From Empedobacter tilapiae (lineage in GTDB: Bacteria; Bacteroidota; Bacteroidia; Flavobacteriales; Weeksellaceae): a DNA stretch of 64,000 nt. The position numbers and the translations under genes are program-made. Location: assembly GCF_004785645.1 (NCBI RefSeq), contig NZ_SRPE01000006.1:62001-126000 (forward strand), written 5' to 3'. How positions within the stretch are numbered: the stretch's first letter is position 1; every line of letters begins with the position of its first letter. The notes under the pieces were generated by a model. The model was not told the origin of the DNA. It saw nothing but the letters and a program-made list of their open reading frames with translations, and searched no databases. Below, in pieces: positions 36,413 through 45,668 of the stretch.

Positions 36413-37666
36413 ATGGAATTAAAAAGAGTAGTAGTAACAGGTTTAGGCGCGCTAACACCAATCGGAAATACATACCAAGAATATTGGAATGGATTAGTGA
36501 ATGGTGTAAGTGGCGCTGCGCCTATTACGCTTTTTGACGCAACTCTTTTTAAGACACAATTTGCTTGTGAGATCAAAAACTTCAATATCGAAGATCATTT
36601 TGATCGTAAAGAGGCAAGAAAAATTGACCGTTGTGCCCAATTGGGAATTATTGCAGCTAGAGAAGCAATAAAACACAGTGGAATCTTAGAAGATGCAAAT
36701 GTAAACAAAGAGCGTATCGGCGTTATATGGGGATCTGGTATTGGTGGAATTAAAACTTTTGAAGAAGAAGTTTCTAATTATGCTACAGGAAATGGAACAC
36801 CTCGTTTCAATCCTTTCTTTATCCCTAAGATGATTGCAGATATCACGCCTGGTCATATTTCAATGGAATTTGGTCTTATGGGACCTAATTATACAACTGT
36901 TTCGGCATGTGCCTCTTCTACAAACGCAATTATTGATGCTTACATGTTATTAAGACTTGGAAAAGCTGATGCAATTGTTGCAGGAGGGTCAGAAGCTGCG
37001 ATTACAGCTGCAAGTATTGGAGGTTTCAATGCATTACATGCATTATCTACACGAAATGATGATCCACAAACTGCTTCTCGTCCATTCGACAAAGACCGCG
37101 ATGGTTTCGTTATGGGAGAAGGAGCTGGAAGTATTATTTTAGAAGAATACGAACATGCAATTGCACGTGGAGCTACAATTTATGCTGAATTAGTAGGAAC
37201 AGGAATGACAGCAGATGCTCACCATATTACAGCACCACATCCAGAAGGATTAGGAGCATTAAATGTGATGAGAGAAGCTTTATTAGATGCAAATATCAAC
37301 GTAGAAGATGTAGATCATATCAATATGCACGGTACATCGACTGGATTAGGAGATATTGCAGAATCTAAAGCAATTCAAAAATTATTTGGAGAACATGCTT
37401 ATAATATTCAAATCAATTCAACAAAATCTATGACTGGTCACTTATTAGGTGGTGCAGGGATTATTGAAGCGATTTCGGCTATTGGAGCAATCAATAACAG
37501 TATCGTTCCACCAACAATTAATCATTTTACGGATGATGAAAATCTTGATCCTAAAATTGATTATACATTTAACAAAGCAAAAGAGAAAAATGTAGATTAT
37601 GCATTGAGTAATACTTTTGGTTTTGGTGGTCACAATGCTTGTGTGATATTTAAGAAGTATAAGTAA
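36413..37666 (+). CDS. fabF: 3-oxoacyl-[acyl-carrier-protein] synthase II
   Basis: 417 aa thiolase-fold condensing enzyme. Catalytic Cys166 in TVSACASSTNA, His in NMHGTST and His in STKSMTGHLLGGAG complete the triad; the C-terminal NTFGFGGHNAC is the usual end. It elongates acyl-ACP with malonyl-ACP. Stop and the next start share a base (TAATG), so rnc is translationally coupled. Confidence 0.97.
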   Translation: MELKRVVVTGLGALTPIGNTYQEYWNGLVNGVSGAAPITLFDATLFKTQFACEIKNFNIEDHFDRKEARKIDRCAQLGIIAAREAIKHSGILEDANVNKERIGVIWGSGIGGIKTFEEEVSNYATGNGTPRFNPFFIPKMIADITPGHISMEFGLMGPNYTTVSACASSTNAIIDAYMLLRLGKADAIVAGGSEAAITAASIGGFNALHALSTRNDDPQTASRPFDKDRDGFVMGEGAGSIILEEYEHAIARGATIYAELVGTGMTADAHHITAPHPEGLGALNVMREALLDANINVEDVDHINMHGTSTGLGDIAESKAIQKLFGEHAYNIQINSTKSMTGHLLGGAGIIEAISAIGAINNSIVPPTINHFTDDENLDPKIDYTFNKAKEKNVDYALSNTFGFGGHNACVIFKKYK

Positions 37667-38418
37667 TGTCTTTCTTAAAAAAATTATTTTCTTTTAAAAA
37701 TCATCGTGATGATTCAAATTCATCTGATCCTTTTTTGAAATTTTTGAAATCGATCTTGGGTTATACTCCTCAGAATGTTGAGGTTTTTAAAGAAGCATTT
37801 ACCCACAGATCAGCTCAGAAAAAAGACGAAAATGGAAACAGTATAAATTTTGAAAGATTAGAGTTTTTAGGAGATGCATTACTTGGTGCTTCTGCAGCAG
37901 TGCATTTATACTATAAAGCACCAGATCAACAAGAAGGTTATTTAACAAAGATGCGTTCTAAAATTGTTTCTCGTAAACAATTAAATGCAGTTTCTAAACA
38001 ACTTGGCTTGTTAGACTATTTGGATCCAATGAACAATCACAATAATTTAGGTGAAGATGTAAATGGAGATATGCTAGAAGCTTTGGTTGGTGCAATTTAT
38101 GTAGATGGAGGAATAGATGCTGTCCAAAAGTTTATTCAGATCAAAATTATTGACCCTTATGCGGATTTAGAACGTTTAGAACATACCATTACAAGTCATA
38201 AATCATTGATTTTGGAGTGGAGTCAAAAAACGAGAAATACAATAAGATTCAATACTTTTGAAGAACAAAATGCTGAGGATCTTCAGGTTTTTGTATCAGT
38301 TATTCGTCTCAATGATAAAGTTGTCTCGAAAGGAAGAGGAACTTCAAAAAAGAAAGCAGAAGAGAGCGCAGCAAAACGCGCTTATTATTCGCTACAAAAG
38401 AAAATAGAAAAAGTTTAG
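37666..38418 (+). CDS. rnc: Ribonuclease III
   Basis: 250 aa double-strand RNA endonuclease for rRNA and mRNA processing. Signature ERLEFLGDAL at residues 63-72, second metal-site block DMLEALVGAIYVDGG, and a C-terminal double-stranded RNA-binding domain ending in GRGTSKKKAEESAAKRAY. The acpP-fabF-rnc order is widespread in Bacteroidota. The first about 20 residues are a basic/polar extension. Confidence 0.96.
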   Translation: MSFLKKLFSFKNHRDDSNSSDPFLKFLKSILGYTPQNVEVFKEAFTHRSAQKKDENGNSINFERLEFLGDALLGASAAVHLYYKAPDQQEGYLTKMRSKIVSRKQLNAVSKQLGLLDYLDPMNNHNNLGEDVNGDMLEALVGAIYVDGGIDAVQKFIQIKIIDPYADLERLEHTITSHKSLILEWSQKTRNTIRFNTFEEQNAEDLQVFVSVIRLNDKVVSKGRGTSKKKAEESAAKRAYYSLQKKIEKV

Positions 38419-38422
38419 TAAA

Positions 38423-38881
38423 ATGGCAGAATTACTCTTATATGATGATTGGATAGATTTTCATCTAATAGGTGTAAATTCAAGTTTTGATACTTCAACA
38501 CAGTTTATTTTTCACCTAAACTCTACTTTTGATACGCGATTTCAGCGTATTCACGATTTAGATATTTTGTTAGAGAATCATACCTACTATTTTGAGACTT
38601 ATGAATGGTTAGATGAAGCAAACAAAATAGATTATCATATCATTAAAAATACACCAAATCAATCTGATTTTAAAAAAAATGAAGTAGATTTATCAAATCT
38701 TTTCAAAGAGAGTATTATACTTGTTCCGAATTATAAGGACTGTAATTATATTGTGAAAATCTCAGGATGGGAAGATGATATTGAATATCTTCAACTTCCA
38801 TTCTTCGAAAAAGATTTTATAAAAGTGATCAAAAAAATAGATGTCGATTTGATTAGTAATGCAGATCAATTGGTTTTCTAA
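38423..38881 (+). CDS. IPExxxVDY-family protein
   Basis: 152 aa soluble acidic protein. In Flavobacteriia a protein of this size lies between rnc and pyk and is named for the motif IPExxxVDY; here that stretch reads LVPNYKDCNYIVKISG, so the motif is only partly kept (I to V, E to N, V-D to C-N). Identification rests on length, position and this residual motif. Function unknown. 4 bp after rnc and 34 bp before pyk. Confidence 0.75.
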   Translation: MAELLLYDDWIDFHLIGVNSSFDTSTQFIFHLNSTFDTRFQRIHDLDILLENHTYYFETYEWLDEANKIDYHIIKNTPNQSDFKKNEVDLSNLFKESIILVPNYKDCNYIVKISGWEDDIEYLQLPFFEKDFIKVIKKIDVDLISNADQLVF

Positions 38882-38915
38882 CAAAATATTGTGCATAAAA
38901 TAAGGGAAAAAAATT

Positions 38916-40358
38916 ATGATTTACGATAGAAATTATCTTAAAAAGACAAAAATTGTCGCGACTCTAGGTCCGGCAACAGAAAGTCCAGAGATTATATTAG
39001 AAATGATGAAAAAAGGAACAGATGTGTTCCGAATAAACTTTTCACATGCTGACTATGCTGATGTGAAAAGTAAAATTGAAATGATTCATCAGCTAAATAA
39101 TGATAATGGATACAATACAGCAATTTTAGCAGATTTACAAGGGCCTAAGTTGCGTATTGGAAAAATGGAGCACGAAGATTTCATCATCAATTCAGGTGAA
39201 ATTTTAACATTTACAAATGAAGATGTTGTAGGAACAAAAGAAAAAGTTTTTATGACATACAAAAAGTTTGCTCAGGATGTAAAAGTAGGAGAGAATATTT
39301 TAATTGATGATGGAAAATTAATTTTTAAAGTTATTGAAACAAATGGAACTGATACTGTTAAAGCAGAAACAATTCAAGGAGGTCCATTACGTTCAAAAAA
39401 AGGAGTTAATTTACCAAATACAAATATTTCTTTACCTGCCCTAACAGAGAAAGATAAAGAAGATGCTAAATTTGCGATTGAAAATCGTGTTGATTGGTTT
39501 GCGTTATCTTTTGTTCGTTCAGGACAAGATGTAAAAGATTTATCTGATTTTATAAAAGAAAATGGAACATTGAAAATTCCAATTATTTCTAAAATAGAAA
39601 AACCAGAAGCATTAGAAAATATCGATGAAATTTTAGAATATTCTGATGGATTAATGGTTGCTCGTGGAGACTTAGGTGTAGAAGTGCCTTTTGAAATAGT
39701 ACCAAAAGCTCAGAAACAATTAATTGATAAAGCTAAATTAGCACGTAAACCAGTTATTGTTGCAACACAGATGATGGAAACAATGATTTCGAGTTTAACT
39801 CCGACTCGCGCAGAAGTTTCGGATGTTGCCAATGCAGTTTTTGACGGAGCTGATGCAGTAATGTTGTCAGGAGAAACATCTGTTGGTCAATATCCAATTC
39901 AAGTGATTGAAAAAATGACGAAGATTCTTCAAACTGTTGAAGATGATGAACACGTTCATGTGCCAGAACATAAACCAAAGATTAAAAACGAACGTTTTGT
40001 AACAGATATGGTTTGTTATAATGCTGCAAAGATGGCTGAGGATACTGGTGCTAAAGCAATTGCTACTTTAACATATTCAGGTTACACAGCTTTTCAAATA
40101 TCATCACACCGTCCAAATTCGTTTATTTTAGTATTTAATCCTAGTGTACGAATAAATCGAATGTTGAATCTATTATGGGGAGTAAAAGCAATTAATTATG
40201 ATCCACGTGATACTTCTACAGATCAGACAGTAACGGAGGTAAATATTTTAGCTAAAAATGCAGGTTATGTAGAATATGGTGATTATATAATCAACCTTAA
40301 TGCAATGCCAGCATTTGAAAAAGGAATTACGAATACGTTACGTATTTCGATGATTTAA
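38916..40358 (+). CDS. pyk: Pyruvate kinase
   Basis: 480 aa. Last step of glycolysis, PEP + ADP to pyruvate + ATP. TKIVATLGPATESPE at the start, FRINFSHADY, the active-site signature ISKIEKPEALENIDEI with its lysine, MVARGDLGVEVP, and TQMMETMISSLTPTRAEVSDVANAV are all present; the C-terminal domain shows the TYSGYTAF segment of the effector site. Ends at a terminator. Confidence 0.97.
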   Translation: MIYDRNYLKKTKIVATLGPATESPEIILEMMKKGTDVFRINFSHADYADVKSKIEMIHQLNNDNGYNTAILADLQGPKLRIGKMEHEDFIINSGEILTFTNEDVVGTKEKVFMTYKKFAQDVKVGENILIDDGKLIFKVIETNGTDTVKAETIQGGPLRSKKGVNLPNTNISLPALTEKDKEDAKFAIENRVDWFALSFVRSGQDVKDLSDFIKENGTLKIPIISKIEKPEALENIDEILEYSDGLMVARGDLGVEVPFEIVPKAQKQLIDKAKLARKPVIVATQMMETMISSLTPTRAEVSDVANAVFDGADAVMLSGETSVGQYPIQVIEKMTKILQTVEDDEHVHVPEHKPKIKNERFVTDMVCYNAAKMAEDTGAKAIATLTYSGYTAFQISSHRPNSFILVFNPSVRINRMLNLLWGVKAINYDPRDTSTDQTVTEVNILAKNAGYVEYGDYIINLNAMPAFEKGITNTLRISMI

Positions 40359-40383
40359 AATTCAAAAACAATATTTTCAATAA

Positions 40384-40412
40384 AAAAACCTCTCAATTTC
40401 TGAGAGGTTTTT
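40384..40412. terminator. Bidirectional terminator between pyk and the small secreted protein gene
   Basis: AAAAACCTCTCA / TGAGAGGTTTTT, a 12-bp stem with 5-nt loop, between two convergent transcripts. Confidence 0.9.
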
Positions 40413-40434
40413 TATTGAATTAAAATGGAATTTA

Positions 40435-40674
40435 TTAATAACGATAAGCTTTTAAAGATTTATTTCTATAATAAATAAAGCCTGTACCAGTCGCAACTAT
40501 AAGTAAAAGATAAGCAGATTCATTTATTGGTGTACTATTTGGATCATCAGGATCATCAACAGTTCCAATATCGTTTGATCCAGCTTGATTAGAGAAAAAT
40601 GAGATTTCATTTTCATCATTTGCATAACCAAATGATGAAAATATTAGACTAAATAATATTATTAGTTTTTTCAT
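40435..40674 (-). CDS. Small secreted protein with C-terminal sorting-like tail
   Basis: 79 aa. A signal peptide (to about YAN, residue 19), a short acidic linker VDDPDDPNSTPINES, one transmembrane helix (about residues 54-68) and a basic end RNKSLKAYR. The order Pro-Ile-Asn/Asp, hydrophobic helix, basic tail resembles the PID-CTERM type sorting tail of Bacteroidota, which I recall for small proteins of this kind, but the match is by eye. Its start overlaps the stop of the metalloprotease gene (TAATG), so it is made together with that enzyme. Role unknown. Confidence 0.65.
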   Translation of the reverse strand: MKKLIILFSLIFSSFGYANDENEISFFSNQAGSNDIGTVDDPDDPNSTPINESAYLLLIVATGTGFIYYRNKSLKAYRY

Positions 40675-43600
40675 TAGAATACAGTTTTTATTGTTAGTGT
40701 TTTAGAGTCGGTAGTTGAGACTTTGATCAATAAGATTTGATTATTCTTTTTTAATTCTGATAAAACAACTTGTTTCGAAGAAGTATTTTTTTCAAGAACT
40801 TTTCTTCCTGAAATATCATAAACTTCAATAAAATTAATTTCTTTCGGAGATTTTAATGTAATTGCTCCATTATCGATAAATAATTGAACGTTTTGTTTAT
40901 TTAATTCGTTAGTTGTCAGCGTTTTGTTTGTGTAAATAATTTCAAAACGATCATTATAAATACCTGATTGAGAATCGAATGTGTAGTAATCTTTCGTTAA
41001 ATCAATAATTTGATTAAGAGTTTTATCTTTTAAGAAAATAGATTGATTGTCTAGGTTCTCGGTATTATTCAGTTTTATAGTATATGTTGCATTTTCTTTT
41101 GCTTCAAAACCTAATTTAACACTGTCATCAGTTTTAAATGGAGCACGACCTTGTATAACATATTTTTCAGTAGAACCATCTATAATCGAGTATAAAGTAG
41201 ATCCATTAAACATTCTATTTATTTTTCCATCAATTTGATTATCAAAACCATTCGTTGCATTAGCCATGTAACTAATTAAAATTTGGTTTTTAGCAATTGT
41301 ATTTTCGAATAAATTTAATCTGATACGTTTTATAGCTTCTTCATTTTTATGAAAAATTGCTTGATCGTTCCATCCTGTAAAATTATTGTGTAAGAATAGA
41401 CTATTTGCGGTATTCATTTCTACGAAAAAACCTTGACCAATTGCAATATTTCCATTAGGAATTTTCCCTCCAGCAGCAGCTTGTACACCTCCAGCTAAAG
41501 TATAAGAAGCATAATTGTTACTTGCATATCCATTTGCAGTTAAAGGAGACTCTTGCGTCCAAAAATATAATGCATTAATACTTGGGTTATTGTTTAATAT
41601 ATTATCAGCAATTATTGGAGCAGGATAAGGATTACCAATCAGATTGTATCCGAAGTTATTCTTTGTAACATTAACATTGAAAACACCTGAGTTTAATTCT
41701 CCAATGAATTTACCAACATATGTTTTACCTGGTTTAGTTGTAGGGAAATCAGTACCTACACGAATATGGTATCCAACACCAGGTTCGAAATTATATGTAG
41801 CAGGATTTTTTAGATCGGAATTTGGATATAATTCATCATACACAAACAAACTAGCAAACTTGTTTGTTGTTTCGTTATATTTATAAAATCTCTTTAATAA
41901 TGTATTTGGAGAGAAATCTTTAAGATTTTGATTTTTGACTGGCGATGACCATAAAGCAGCATCATTAAATATCATAGGAGAACTTTCCTGGATAATTGTA
42001 AATTCTCCAATCGTTGATGTATTATTTCCCCGTTGCAATAATCCACTGTTGTTTCCTGTTACAATAAATTTATCTGCTGATAATTTATTTTCTATGATAG
42101 GAGAAATAATAGTAGAGTAGTTGTTAAGTTTTACAGAGCCGCTTTCTAAAGTGAATTTATTAGTAATAATTTTTTCAGTAGAATTTAGAATTAAGTCTCC
42201 ACGAACAATAGCTTCTTTCGTTTCTGTAGGTTCTCCTGTAGACCAAGTAGTACCATTCCAAATAGTAGAAGAAGCTTCTTTTACAATGATAGTAAAATCT
42301 TCTACTTGGCCAGCTACTCGAGAGTCACAAGCTCCGTAAGTTATATGTTGATATCCATTGTATATATTAGATAAATCACCAACAACTCTCATTCTAAGTG
42401 GTGTGTTTTTTAGAGCTGTCGTAGGAATGTTAATATTTGTGGAAATGTCAATAATATTGTTTGCTAAATCATGGTTGGAAAGAGCAACTTCGTTTGCTTC
42501 GAAAATACCATTACCGTTATAATCAATATAAACAAAAACTTTTCTTATGTTAGGATTGGCTCTTGTTGTTATATTTAATTGATAGTTTTGTCCTTCTGTA
42601 ACCTCTGTAATATAAGCTGTATTTATATTATTGCTTTTACTATAATCATTGTATACCTTATAGTTGATACCTTTTTTTGATAAAGTATTAAATTCTACTT
42701 TATCAAAATTTAAATGACCTATATTTCCTTGTACTTGACAAGATTCAATAGGAATATTATTAATAGTTGTAGGTTCAACTAAAGCAAGTGATGTAAGAAA
42801 CGAAGATCTAAAGAAATAGATAGCATCTAACGCTCTGTCTCCTTGTCCAGGAGTAAAACGATCAAGGTTTCTGCCGTAATTCATCATGTTAACCAATGTA
42901 TGGTCAAATGGAGTATTAGAACAGTCGTTAATGGTTTGGTAAATTGTGGGATATGTTTTGTATTGATTAAAAGAGTTATTTGGGTTTCCAAAAAATAAAC
43001 CGCTTCTTATGTTTTGAGTATCTTCTATCTCATCATTTGTTAAGCTACCGCAATTTACTCCATTTCCATCTCCACCATTAAAAGGATGTGCGACATTAAA
43101 TGCATGCATCATTTCATGTGCAAAAGTTGTATCTATATTGTTGATTGCTACATGGTAAAGCATTACAGATAAATCTAAACCTCCACCAGGGTAATATGCA
43201 AAACCTGCTGTATAAGCACCTGTTGTATTTGATGGATTTACTCCATCAATCATATTTGTAATGTAGATATTGTAATACGAATTAGAATCCCAATTATAAG
43301 TATCATTTAAATATTGGTTCGTTAGTCCTTTTCCATTAACGCCATAATTAACATAAGTAGAGTTGTTAGATAAATCATGATTAATAATACCATTTGTAGT
43401 TGTGTTGGCTGGGCTTCTTTTTGCTAGAACTAAGCGAATAGGTAATGTTGTTCCACCTTCATCTGGGCCTTTTATATCTTGTGCAGTACCGTCAAAGATA
43501 GCATTTGCTCTCGCGATCCAATTATGAATTTGAGAGTCTGTAGGAGTGTATTTACCTGTTCCATCATTTAAAACATGTATAACAATAGGAATTTCAATTA

Positions 43601-43829
43601 TTTGATTTGCCTTAAGTTCTTTTCGTCCATTTAGTTCTGTTTTTTTGAGAACTCTAAATTCTTCTTGTTTTGTCTCATATATTTTCTTTAAATCAGGATT
43701 TTGTTTAAACATATCTTCTCTGATTTCATCTGCACTACATGTCCATATTTTTGACTGTTGCGCATTGACATAATTACTCGATATGAGTAAAAAGGAGAAT
43801 AACTTAAAGTAAAGTAAATTTCTTTTCAT
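40674..43829 (-). CDS. Secreted M43-type metalloprotease with GEVED and T9SS sorting domains
   Basis: 1051 aa. Signal peptide ending near VNAQQ; a pappalysin/cytophagalysin (M43) domain with zinc motif HEMMHAFNVAH at residues 238-248 and the Met-turn VNMMNYG about residue 310; a GEVED domain around 370-515 (YIDYNGNGIFEANE, GQVEDFTI); a long beta-rich region; and a type IX secretion C-terminal domain (FIEVYDISGRKVLEK, then LLIKVSTTD). It is thus predicted to cross the outer membrane through the T9SS and act on peptides outside the cell. In M43 motifs the fourth residue is often Gly; here it is Met. The promoter region has repeated ACTACCC motifs. Confidence 0.9.
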   Translation of the reverse strand: MKRNLLYFKLFSFLLISSNYVNAQQSKIWTCSADEIREDMFKQNPDLKKIYETKQEEFRVLKKTELNGRKELKANQIIEIPIVIHVLNDGTGKYTPTDSQIHNWIARANAIFDGTAQDIKGPDEGGTTLPIRLVLAKRSPANTTTNGIINHDLSNNSTYVNYGVNGKGLTNQYLNDTYNWDSNSYYNIYITNMIDGVNPSNTTGAYTAGFAYYPGGGLDLSVMLYHVAINNIDTTFAHEMMHAFNVAHPFNGGDGNGVNCGSLTNDEIEDTQNIRSGLFFGNPNNSFNQYKTYPTIYQTINDCSNTPFDHTLVNMMNYGRNLDRFTPGQGDRALDAIYFFRSSFLTSLALVEPTTINNIPIESCQVQGNIGHLNFDKVEFNTLSKKGINYKVYNDYSKSNNINTAYITEVTEGQNYQLNITTRANPNIRKVFVYIDYNGNGIFEANEVALSNHDLANNIIDISTNINIPTTALKNTPLRMRVVGDLSNIYNGYQHITYGACDSRVAGQVEDFTIIVKEASSTIWNGTTWSTGEPTETKEAIVRGDLILNSTEKIITNKFTLESGSVKLNNYSTIISPIIENKLSADKFIVTGNNSGLLQRGNNTSTIGEFTIIQESSPMIFNDAALWSSPVKNQNLKDFSPNTLLKRFYKYNETTNKFASLFVYDELYPNSDLKNPATYNFEPGVGYHIRVGTDFPTTKPGKTYVGKFIGELNSGVFNVNVTKNNFGYNLIGNPYPAPIIADNILNNNPSINALYFWTQESPLTANGYASNNYASYTLAGGVQAAAGGKIPNGNIAIGQGFFVEMNTANSLFLHNNFTGWNDQAIFHKNEEAIKRIRLNLFENTIAKNQILISYMANATNGFDNQIDGKINRMFNGSTLYSIIDGSTEKYVIQGRAPFKTDDSVKLGFEAKENATYTIKLNNTENLDNQSIFLKDKTLNQIIDLTKDYYTFDSQSGIYNDRFEIIYTNKTLTTNELNKQNVQLFIDNGAITLKSPKEINFIEVYDISGRKVLEKNTSSKQVVLSELKKNNQILLIKVSTTDSKTLTIKTVF

Positions 43830-43852
43830 TGGAATTAATTTTAATATTGATA

Positions 43853-43860
43853 CAAAGGTT
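43853..43860 (-). promoter_or_regulatory. Near-consensus -7 box for the metalloprotease gene
   Basis: AACCTTTG on the minus strand, one mismatch from TAnnTTTG, 23 bp upstream of the ATG. The same AACCTTTGTAT sequence occurs upstream of the Wzz-like gene at 15677-15684. Confidence 0.4.
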
Positions 43861-43893
43861 TTAAATTTTTAAAATAGAATTTTCATTCATATA

Positions 43894-43960
43894 GGGTAGT
43901 TGTTTTATTGTTTAAGGGTAGTTTTTTTTAGAAGAGGGTAGTTTTTCGAGTAGTTTTTCG
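43894..43960 (-). repeat. Repeated ACTACCC motif upstream of the metalloprotease
   Basis: ACTACCC occurs three times on the minus strand (plus-strand GGGTAGT at 43894, 43916 and 43936) and once as the variant ACTACTC (43948). Spacings are 22, 20 and 12 bp. The copies lie about 34-95 bp upstream of the candidate -7 box, where an activator would bind. The stretch between the divergent ATGs (43830-44157) holds no gene; besides these repeats and two -7 boxes it is low-complexity AT-rich DNA. Confidence 0.6.
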
Positions 43961-44126
43961 ATTGCCTTATCTGTTTATTTCTAAATAGACATTGATGTTT
44001 TTTTAAAATATATTTAAATATTTCCCTTTTTTATAAAGACTAATATAGTGGTTTTAAAATAGATGAAGGTAAAGAAATAAAACAAATAAATCAAAAGTAA
44101 ATAAATTTAATCTAAAAAGGATTTTG

Positions 44127-44134
44127 TAACTTTG
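44127..44134 (+). promoter_or_regulatory. Putative -7 box for manC
   Basis: TAACTTTG, perfect match to TAnnTTTG, 23 bp upstream of the ATG at 44158. The -33 region has only an ATTTA stretch. Confidence 0.55.
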
Positions 44135-44157
44135 CTAGTTCGCAATTAGAAGAATTT

Positions 44158-45150
44158 ATGTGTATTTATAATGTGATATTGTCTGGAGGAGTAGGAAGTA
44201 GACTTTGGCCACTTTCAAGAAAAAGTCATCCAAAACAGTATTTACCTTTATTTAATGAACAATCATTGTTTGAATTAACGATTCAACGTAATCGCCCGAT
44301 TGCGGATAAATTAATGGTTATTGGAAACAAGGATAATGATCATTTAAGCCAAGAAGTTTTAGACAAGCTTGATGTTGAATGTACTAAAATCATAGAGGCA
44401 GTTCCTCGTAATACAGCTGCTGCAATAGCTTTTGCAGCGTTAGCAGTTGAAGAGGATGATATTTTAATTGTAACACCTTCTGATCATCTAATAGAAGATA
44501 TGGAAGCTTATCAAGAAGCTATGAATAAAGCAATAGATTTAGCTGAAAAAGATCATATAGTTACATTTGGGGTACATGCAACTCGACCTGAAACTGGATA
44601 TGGATATATTGAACATAGAGGAGATAATGTGTTATCTTTCCGTGAAAAACCAAATCATATTACAGCGCAAGATTTTATAGAGCAGGGAAATTTTTTATGG
44701 AATAGCGGAATGTTCTGTTTCAAAGCTAAAGTTTTGTTGAAAGAATTGAAAAAATTTGAGAAAGAGATTTACGAAACCTCAAAAATAGCTTGGAAAGAAA
44801 ATATAAATGGAGGATTGGATGAAGAGCTTTCAATGAATATTCCATCTAATAGTATTGATTATGCAGTAATGGAACGAAGCAAAAAAATAAAAGTTGTTCC
44901 AGCAAAATTTGTATGGAATGATTTAGGATCATTCGAGTCACTTTATGACTATTTTGTGTTAAATGGACATTATGTAGATCGAAATGGAAACATGGTAATA
45001 GGAACAGAAGTTTATACATCTTTTGTAGGGGTGCAGAATACCATTTTTGTAAATACTCCAACAGCAAATTTAATTCTTCAAAAAGAATATTCACAAGAAG
45101 TTAAGAATGTTTATACACATTTAGAAAAAAGAAATTCAGAATTAATATAA
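44158..45150 (+). CDS. manC: Mannose-1-phosphate guanylyltransferase
   Basis: 330 aa. Makes GDP-mannose from mannose-1-phosphate and GTP. The pyrophosphorylase signature LSGGVGSRLWPLSRKSHPKQ is at the start; VTPSDHLIE and FREKP follow. It lacks the C-terminal isomerase domain of long ManC proteins. It is cut off from the capsule operon by a terminator and the latter's promoter, so it is probably an independent unit that supplies GDP-mannose to either glycan system or other pathways. Confidence 0.93.
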   Translation: MCIYNVILSGGVGSRLWPLSRKSHPKQYLPLFNEQSLFELTIQRNRPIADKLMVIGNKDNDHLSQEVLDKLDVECTKIIEAVPRNTAAAIAFAALAVEEDDILIVTPSDHLIEDMEAYQEAMNKAIDLAEKDHIVTFGVHATRPETGYGYIEHRGDNVLSFREKPNHITAQDFIEQGNFLWNSGMFCFKAKVLLKELKKFEKEIYETSKIAWKENINGGLDEELSMNIPSNSIDYAVMERSKKIKVVPAKFVWNDLGSFESLYDYFVLNGHYVDRNGNMVIGTEVYTSFVGVQNTIFVNTPTANLILQKEYSQEVKNVYTHLEKRNSELI

Positions 45151-45154
45151 CATT

Positions 45155-45182
45155 AAAAAGCGCTCTCTAAAGCGCTTTTTTT
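45155..45182 (+). terminator. Terminator after manC
   Basis: AAAAAGCGCT / AGCGCTTTTT, a 10-bp stem with 6-nt loop, followed by further T. It ends the manC transcript ahead of the capsule operon promoter. Confidence 0.9.
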
Positions 45183-45220
45183 AATGGTTAATTCCTTAAA
45201 CATAATCCAATATTATTCCT

Positions 45221-45228
45221 TAAATTTG
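45221..45228 (+). promoter_or_regulatory. Putative promoter -7 box of the capsule operon
   Basis: TAAATTTG, perfect match to TAnnTTTG, 20 bp before the ATG at 45249. With the terminator just upstream, this is the likely start of the 16-kb operon. No clear TTTG is seen at -33. Confidence 0.6.
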
Positions 45229-45248
45229 TGGCTCCAACAATATTATAA

Positions 45249-45668
45249 ATGACGATAGGAATTACTTTCGGAATATTTGATTTGCTCCATGCAGGTCATG
45301 TAATGATGCTTGAAGAAGCCAAAAGACAATGCGATTATCTAATCGTAGGACTTAATACAGATCCTACATCTGTAGATCCTTCTAAAAATTGTCCTACTCA
45401 ATCAATTGTAGAACGATACATTCAACTAGAAGGATGTCGATATGTTGATGAAATTATACCTTACGAAACAGAACAAGACTTGTTTGATATGTTAAGTGCT
45501 TTACCAATTAAAATAAGAATTATTGGAGAAGAATATAGAAATATAGACTTTACAGGAAAACAATATTGTTTAGATAATAATATTCAGATTTACTACAATA
45601 AACGTTCGCATCGCTTTTCAAGTTCAGGATTGAGAAAAGTTGTAGCAACTTCCGAAAAGGATAAATAA
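45249..45668 (+). CDS. Cytidylyltransferase-fold nucleotidyltransferase (TagD/glycerol-3-phosphate cytidylyltransferase-like)
   Basis: 139 aa. GITFGIFDLLHAGHVMML carries the HxGH nucleotide-binding motif and the C-terminal KRSHRFSSSGLR is the ISSTxxR-like end seen in this fold. Such enzymes activate glycerol-3-phosphate, or in related groups other phosphates or phosphonates, with CTP. No partner transferase for a CDP-linked group is evident in the operon, so the product is uncertain. First gene of the capsule operon; TAATG overlap with the next gene. Confidence 0.82.
   Translation: MTIGITFGIFDLLHAGHVMMLEEAKRQCDYLIVGLNTDPTSVDPSKNCPTQSIVERYIQLEGCRYVDEIIPYETEQDLFDMLSALPIKIRIIGEEYRNIDFTGKQYCLDNNIQIYYNKRSHRFSSSGLRKVVATSEKDK

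Noticed and set aside
43894-43960. CRISPR-like repeat array
   Set aside because: The repeats are only 7 bp, spacers vary and are AT-rich low-complexity DNA, and no cas gene is nearby.
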